Source: Planctomycetia bacterium (GTDB taxonomy: Bacteria; Planctomycetota; Planctomycetia; Gemmatales; HRBIN36). From it: 36,948 nt of DNA. Positions 33,160 through 36,948 of this stretch are shown one piece after another (within the stretch, counting starts at the first letter, position 1; the number at the start of each line of letters is the position of its first letter). Under the pieces are notes generated by a model that was given only the letters and a program-made list of their open reading frames with translations, searched no databases and had not been told where the DNA came from. The position numbers and the translations under genes are program-made. The stretch covers positions 1-36,948 of the forward strand of contig JAEUIE010000009.1 of the NCBI GenBank assembly GCA_016795155.1. The letters run 5' to 3'.

Positions 33160-34386
33160 ATGAAAACTCTACGCTGGTGTATGATCGTGCTGGCATTGGC
33201 TTGTCTGGTGCCATTGAATCTGGAAGGTCGAGGCTTTGGAGGCCGAGGCTTTGGTGGTGGAGGAGGCGGTTTTGGAGGCGGAGGCCGCAGCTTTGGAGGA
33301 GGTGGCTTCGGTGGCGGAGGCGATCGCGGCTTCGGAGGTACTGGTGATCGTAGTTTTGGCGGCGGTGGATTCGGTGGTGGCGGTGATCGCGGGTTTGGTG
33401 GAGGCGGCTTTGGCGGTGGAGGCGAACGTAGCTTCGGAGGCGGTGGTGATCGCGGGTTTGGCGGAGGAGGTTTCGGAGGCGGCGGTGAACGAAACTTTGG
33501 CGGTGGAGGAAGCGTTGAACGTAATTTCGGCGGTGCAGGCAGCTTTGCACGTGACGGACGTTCAGGCGAAGGCGGCGTGGGCCGTTTTAACGATGGCAAT
33601 TTCAACCGGGCAGGTACAGCTACCGCTCGCACTGGTGCCTGGTCAAACAACATAAGCCATTACGGAGCATACTCCGCGTCAGGCTATCATGTACAGGCCT
33701 GGAGTCATGGCTACATGAACAGTCACGCTGTAGCGGTACGGGGTAATTTCTACCACTGGAACTGTTTCACACCAGGCTGGTGGGGTCGCTATCCGGGAGC
33801 ATGGACTGCTGCAGGATTTGCCGCTGCCAGCGCCTGGAATGTCGCCACCTGGAGCAGCCTGGCATCTTTCTGCAGCATCCCCGCTCAGCCAGTTTACTAT
33901 GACTATGGCAACACGGTTACCTATCAGGATAACAGCGTTTATGTGAACGGTGACAATGTTGGCTCTGCATCCGATTACAATCAGCAGGCCATTTCGCTGG
34001 CTACTCAGGCTTCATCTGCCAGCACCAAACCAGACGAACCTTGGACACCGCTCGGCGTGTTTGCACTGACACAGGGATCGGAAACTAACTCCGAAAACCT
34101 GTTCCAGCTTGCCATCAGTAAAGACGGAGTCATTCGAGGCAACTACTACAACGGCTTAATGGATCAGACGACTCCCGTCAAAGGTTCCATCGACAAGAAA
34201 ACGCAACGGGCTGCCTGGATCATTGGCGACAAGAAAGATCGTGTTTATGAAACCGGCCTGGAAAACCTGACACGGGATGAAACGCCAGTGCTGGTGCACA
34301 TGGGGTCGGATCATACCGAGCAATTTATGCTCGTGCGGATGAAGAAGCCCGATAATGGCAAAACCAATGGAAGCAAAACACCCTGA
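33160..34386 (+). CDS. Secreted glycine-rich repeat protein
   Basis: A 408-residue protein. The signal MKTLRWCMIVLALACLVPLNLEG is followed by a low-complexity domain (residues about 24-140) of short tandem units such as GGGGFGGGGDRGFGG, with S, R, D and E at regular places. Residues about 165-275 form an aromatic, Tyr/Trp/His-rich domain (SHYGAYSASGYHVQAWSHG, FTPGWWGRYPGAW). The C-terminal 100 residues (PLGVFALTQGS, GVIRGNYYNGLMDQTTPVKGSI) look like a compact beta domain. An ATG at 33103 upstream is less likely; AAGGA at 33147-33151 supports the chosen start. Function unknown, possibly an envelope or matrix protein. Confidence 0.85.
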   Translation: MKTLRWCMIVLALACLVPLNLEGRGFGGRGFGGGGGGFGGGGRSFGGGGFGGGGDRGFGGTGDRSFGGGGFGGGGDRGFGGGGFGGGGERSFGGGGDRGFGGGGFGGGGERNFGGGGSVERNFGGAGSFARDGRSGEGGVGRFNDGNFNRAGTATARTGAWSNNISHYGAYSASGYHVQAWSHGYMNSHAVAVRGNFYHWNCFTPGWWGRYPGAWTAAGFAAASAWNVATWSSLASFCSIPAQPVYYDYGNTVTYQDNSVYVNGDNVGSASDYNQQAISLATQASSASTKPDEPWTPLGVFALTQGSETNSENLFQLAISKDGVIRGNYYNGLMDQTTPVKGSIDKKTQRAAWIIGDKKDRVYETGLENLTRDETPVLVHMGSDHTEQFMLVRMKKPDNGKTNGSKTP

Positions 34387-34414
34387 TCGACGAAGGTGTA
34401 TGATCATTAACCAA

Positions 34415-34441
34415 ACTGCCCCTGTGATGAATAGGGGCAGT
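34415..34441. terminator. Bidirectional intrinsic terminator
   Basis: ACTGCCCCT and AGGGGCAGT form a perfect 9-bp G+C-rich stem around a 9-base loop, followed on the plus strand by TGTTCTTT-like T-rich sequence. It lies between the ends of the glycine-rich gene (34386) and the convergent membrane protein gene (34447). Confidence 0.75.
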
Positions 34442-34446
34442 GTTCT

Positions 34447-34761
34447 TTACAAGGGCTTGTTCCATAGCAATATGTGCGCGATCGTCGATACCAGCCAGCC
34501 CAGCGTAAAAATCACAGGTAGGTTAAAGAGGATTTGCATGCGGAGTGAGGAGGCAACGGACCGATGTCCTGCAGCCAGGTGTTCTTTGCGGGCTTCGTAG
34601 TTGCATAGTATCCAGAGAACGCTGATGACAAACCCGAGAAAAGAAACCGCTGCACGATGCGGATTGGTGTCAGCCGTGCCCAAAGCAGCGACCAGGAAAC
34701 TGCTGGGAATCAGAAAGATCTCAGACAACTTAATCAGATCAGGCAGCTTGGATTCAGCCAT
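34447..34761 (-). CDS. Small membrane protein, three hydrophobic segments
   Basis: A 104-residue protein. Hydrophobic segments are at about 13-30 (EIFLIPSSFLVAALGTA), 37-52 (AVSFLGFVISVLWILC) and 76-100 (ILFNLPVIFTLGWLVSTIAHILLW), with a basic loop between the second and third. I do not recognise a family. It is a single gene facing the terminator. Confidence 0.55.
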   Translation of the reverse strand: MAESKLPDLIKLSEIFLIPSSFLVAALGTADTNPHRAAVSFLGFVISVLWILCNYEARKEHLAAGHRSVASSLRMQILFNLPVIFTLGWLVSTIAHILLWNKPL

Positions 34762-34899
34762 GACATCATCACCCGATAGCAGAAGATGAACTTACTATAT
34801 GGCGCAGGGTTTACGTGAACGTAGTCCAAAAAAAGGGTTACGAATCTAACTGTGTCCTGTTACAATCAGAAAGCTCGTACCGCGATTCAGGAGATAGCT

Positions 34900-35694
34900 A
34901 TGGCTCCTCAGCAATACAGTCCAAATCAGATACTGCTCGGATTGCGATCATTTCTAAAAGATGAAGTAGGCGCGGATACAAGCTTCAATCTGGAAACTAA
35001 TGTTATTCAGTACTTTCATGATCCAGAACTGGCTGAGGTGGACCTGGCAGATGTACTGGAGAGTATGGAAGAGTTCTTTGGTTTTAAATGCGGTCTTGCG
35101 GAATGGGAAGAACTATTCCATTTTGAACTGGCACAAAGCAACCCGGCTCTGTGGAGACAATCCATTGTCCCCACAGTCACATTTGGAAAGCTGGCTGAGT
35201 TTATTGCCCAACGTGCACCAGTCACAACGTCGTTTGCACCAATGATGGTTTTAGGTAATCGCTGTGCAACTGCTGGTATTTTCATGGGATTGATGCAGAC
35301 TGCCTCCCGAGTTGTCAGAGTCGAGAAGCGTTTTGCACCCCATACGCCTATACGCGATGTTCTGAAAGGACGTAAACTCGATAAATTCTGGACTCATTTG
35401 CGTTGGATGACGGAAAACAACATACCTGAACTGCCTGCATCCTGGCGTTTTGCTTGTCATTCAGTGGGATTGTCAGTATTGGCTTTTATTCTGGTGCTTT
35501 TCATTCTTTTGGTTCTAGTCAAAGTCTTTGCCAATCCATGGCTACCAATGGCTGCTCCAGTGTTTGCGATAGTCGTCTATCTATATGGAAAAATGTATTT
35601 GGACTGGGTCAATCCCTTGCCTACGTCCATCGTAACATTTCGCGATCTAGCGATGTTGATCGATGAGAACAGAAAAGCAAATATTAACCCCTGA
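34900..35694 (+). CDS. Membrane protein with acyl-carrier-like N-terminal domain
   Basis: A 264-residue protein starting at the ATG behind AGGAG (CAGGAGATAGCT), rather than at 34852. Residues about 8-65 (LLGLRSFLKDEVGADTSFNLETNV, then AEVDLADVLESMEEFFGFKC) resemble acyl-carrier or DUF1493-like four-helix domains, but no Ser stands in the usual D-S-L phosphopantetheine position. Residues about 66-175 are soluble and unknown. Two hydrophobic segments (about 187-210 and 217-235) anchor it near the C-terminus. Its end overlaps the convergent GalT-like gene by 11 bases. Function unknown. Confidence 0.6.
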   Translation: MAPQQYSPNQILLGLRSFLKDEVGADTSFNLETNVIQYFHDPELAEVDLADVLESMEEFFGFKCGLAEWEELFHFELAQSNPALWRQSIVPTVTFGKLAEFIAQRAPVTTSFAPMMVLGNRCATAGIFMGLMQTASRVVRVEKRFAPHTPIRDVLKGRKLDKFWTHLRWMTENNIPELPASWRFACHSVGLSVLAFILVLFILLVLVKVFANPWLPMAAPVFAIVVYLYGKMYLDWVNPLPTSIVTFRDLAMLIDENRKANINP

Positions 35695-36625
35695 GACTCC
35701 CTGCGGCATATTCAGGCAAGACTGGATTCACATGCATTCCTGAACCCAATTCCAGCCCAGCCCATGTTGTCAGTCGAGGGATGATTTCCAGTCGCCAGCC
35801 AATTGATGTACTTTGGGGTGGCAATCGCCAGACGATGTTGTGGGCAAACAAGCCAAGTACCGATTGCATTCGTTGCAACACATGCTTCATATGGTGTGCC
35901 AACTCTATCCATTCTAATTGCTGCAATTGAAGATAGGGCGTTTCGTTGCGAGGTAGCAGCCAGACTTCGTAAGGAAACCGGCTGACTGGTGGACAAAGTG
36001 ATACAAACATATCAGCTCGATGCACCAGAGTTTGGCTTTTCTCCATCTGCTCCATCAAATGAGCAGCATAAGATTGACCTTGTTCTGCCATCCACTGCCT
36101 TTCACTCTTGGCTTCCACCGCTAATTGTGCAGGAAGATGATTCAATGCCATCACCTGCAGATGGGGATGAGCGAGGGATGCACCTGCCAGCCGACCAACA
36201 TTCTTGAACACCTGAAAGGACTTGATAGCAGCATCATTCTTCCAGCAAAGAAGCCTGTCTGCAGTGACCTTAAACACGCGGCTGAGATCTTCGACTGGTA
36301 TTGTCAGCCAGTCATCGTTATGCCGGGCCGATTCGATCAGAACTTCGTGATAGCCACCTGCTGGCGTGGATGAACCAACTGCCACAGCGGGAAAACGATT
36401 AGGCACCATGCGTTGCTGCCAGGATTTGCCAGTCTCGACCGGCCAACGCCACGTTTCGGGTGGCGTTTCATGTTCATTCCCGGGACAGAACGGACAGAAT
36501 GCATCTGGCGGATATTCGATGCCACCCTGGTGAAAGGCATTGGAACGCGATGCACGGATCGGAGCGTAATAAACCTCCACCCCTGAAATGGGGTCGATAC
36601 AGAGAGTTGTACCAGATTGCGACAT
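35684..36625 (-). CDS. Galactose-1-phosphate uridylyltransferase-like protein (HIT superfamily)
   Basis: A 313-residue member of the GalT group of the HIT superfamily, which transfers nucleotide monophosphates between sugar phosphates and UDP-sugars. C44 and C47 in FCPFCPGNE match the zinc-binding Cys pair. The motif FKNVGRLAGASLAHPH (residues about 140-155) matches the N-x-G-x-x-A-G-A-S-x-x-H-P-H core of GalT, with H155 the expected nucleophile. The usual H-P-H-x-Q is present. Leloir-type function is likely but the sugar is not certain; some relatives use other nucleotides. It appears as a single gene and could supply sugar nucleotides. Confidence 0.85.
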   Translation of the reverse strand: MSQSGTTLCIDPISGVEVYYAPIRASRSNAFHQGGIEYPPDAFCPFCPGNEHETPPETWRWPVETGKSWQQRMVPNRFPAVAVGSSTPAGGYHEVLIESARHNDDWLTIPVEDLSRVFKVTADRLLCWKNDAAIKSFQVFKNVGRLAGASLAHPHLQVMALNHLPAQLAVEAKSERQWMAEQGQSYAAHLMEQMEKSQTLVHRADMFVSLCPPVSRFPYEVWLLPRNETPYLQLQQLEWIELAHHMKHVLQRMQSVLGLFAHNIVWRLPPQSTSIGWRLEIIPRLTTWAGLELGSGMHVNPVLPEYAAGSLRG

Positions 36626-36898
36626 GTCATTGTCTTATCGAAACTGTAATCAATCAGCATTCGATCTCTACATTGCCCTTGTTCAGAAGGAAATCATCAA
36701 ACTGTTCAGATAGGCAACATTGCATCCAGCTATTCGGCTTTCTACTGTTATCGTTGATACTCCTGCCGTACCTTAACCATCGCTTGGATTATGATGCCCA
36801 GAACGTTAGAGCTTTTTGCGCCATGAGCCGAAAGGTATTGCGCGACAACAAGTTGGGCTCCATACTAGGCACCAGAAGTACCACCTTCGGAGCCGATT
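36626..36898. other. Intergenic region at the right end
   Basis: No gene, hairpin terminator or clear promoter was found. It separates the divergent GalT-like gene from the gene entering at 36899. Confidence 0.4.
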
Positions 36899-36948
36899 AT
36901 GGAGCACCAACTCTGGAATGCTATTGTGACCACTCTTGCCGCACTCTG
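36899..36948 (+). CDS. 5' end of a gene leaving the window, possibly a transposase
   Basis: An ATG preceded by GGAG at a 6-base spacing opens a frame to the window edge encoding MEHQLWNAIVTTLAAL. The start (L-W-x-x-I-x-x-x-L-x-x-L) is similar to that of some planctomycete transposases, but sixteen residues are too few for a firm call. Confidence 0.4.
   Translation, partial: MEHQLWNAIVTTLAAL

Noticed and set aside
33108-33653. Minus-strand proline-rich frame opposite the glycine-rich gene
   Set aside because: It is the antisense translation of GGC/GGT-rich repeat codons, not a gene.

Overview
The window looks like a chromosomal segment from a planctomycete, most likely a Gemmatales/Gemmataceae relative. 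The evidence is a type-II pseudopilin of the DUF1559 family, a 1,355-residue PVC-type dehydrogenase with HEAT-like, cytochrome c and DUF1080 parts, a DUF58/transglutaminase-like/MoxR operon, short lipoproteins, and a secreted glycine-rich protein. I see no rRNA, tRNA or CRISPR array.

Layout. Bases 1-1660 are mobile DNA: the 3' end of an IS5-type transposase, then a complete IS3-family element with imperfect terminal inverted repeats and a -1 frameshift site. Bases 1874-6786 form a co-directional surface-glycan operon: gmd and fcl (GDP-mannose to GDP-L-fucose), a GT4-like glycosyltransferase, and a formyltransferase/beta-propeller fusion. A convergent membrane SGNH esterase-like gene and a small membrane protein follow. 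Bases 8851-15931 hold small hypothetical genes, a lipoprotein, a XerD-type recombinase coupled to a small upstream ORF, a DUF2330 membrane protein bracketed by inverted copies of a double-hairpin repeat, a LOG-family protein, rarA and a methyltransferase.

Bases 16524-20591 encode the large PVC dehydrogenase. Three bases after its stop codon lies the 3' remnant of a group II intron on the minus strand, with a recognisable domain V. Next to it is a coupled minus-strand pair: a GxSxG hydrolase-like protein and a protein with tandem peptidoglycan-binding-like repeats. Bases 23195-29310 form a plus-strand operon: DUF58 protein, transglutaminase-like membrane protein whose catalytic Cys and Asp appear to be replaced, MoxR ATPase, and an ArsP/DUF318-type permease.

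Bases 29331-30764 hold a lipoprotein and the DUF1559 pseudopilin. An IS5-family (IS427-like) two-frame element at about 31141-31957 seems to have cut a small gene. It is followed by an NTF2-like secreted protein, the glycine-rich protein, a strong bidirectional terminator, a small membrane protein, a membrane protein with an acyl-carrier-like N-terminus, a GalT-like protein, and the start of a gene running off the window.

The least explained features are the inverted repeats around the DUF2330 gene, the hydrolase/peptidoglycan-binding pair beside the intron remnant, the substituted transglutaminase core, and a GTTATAC-type palindrome in two distant intergenic regions. All family assignments come from reading motifs by eye; no database search was run.
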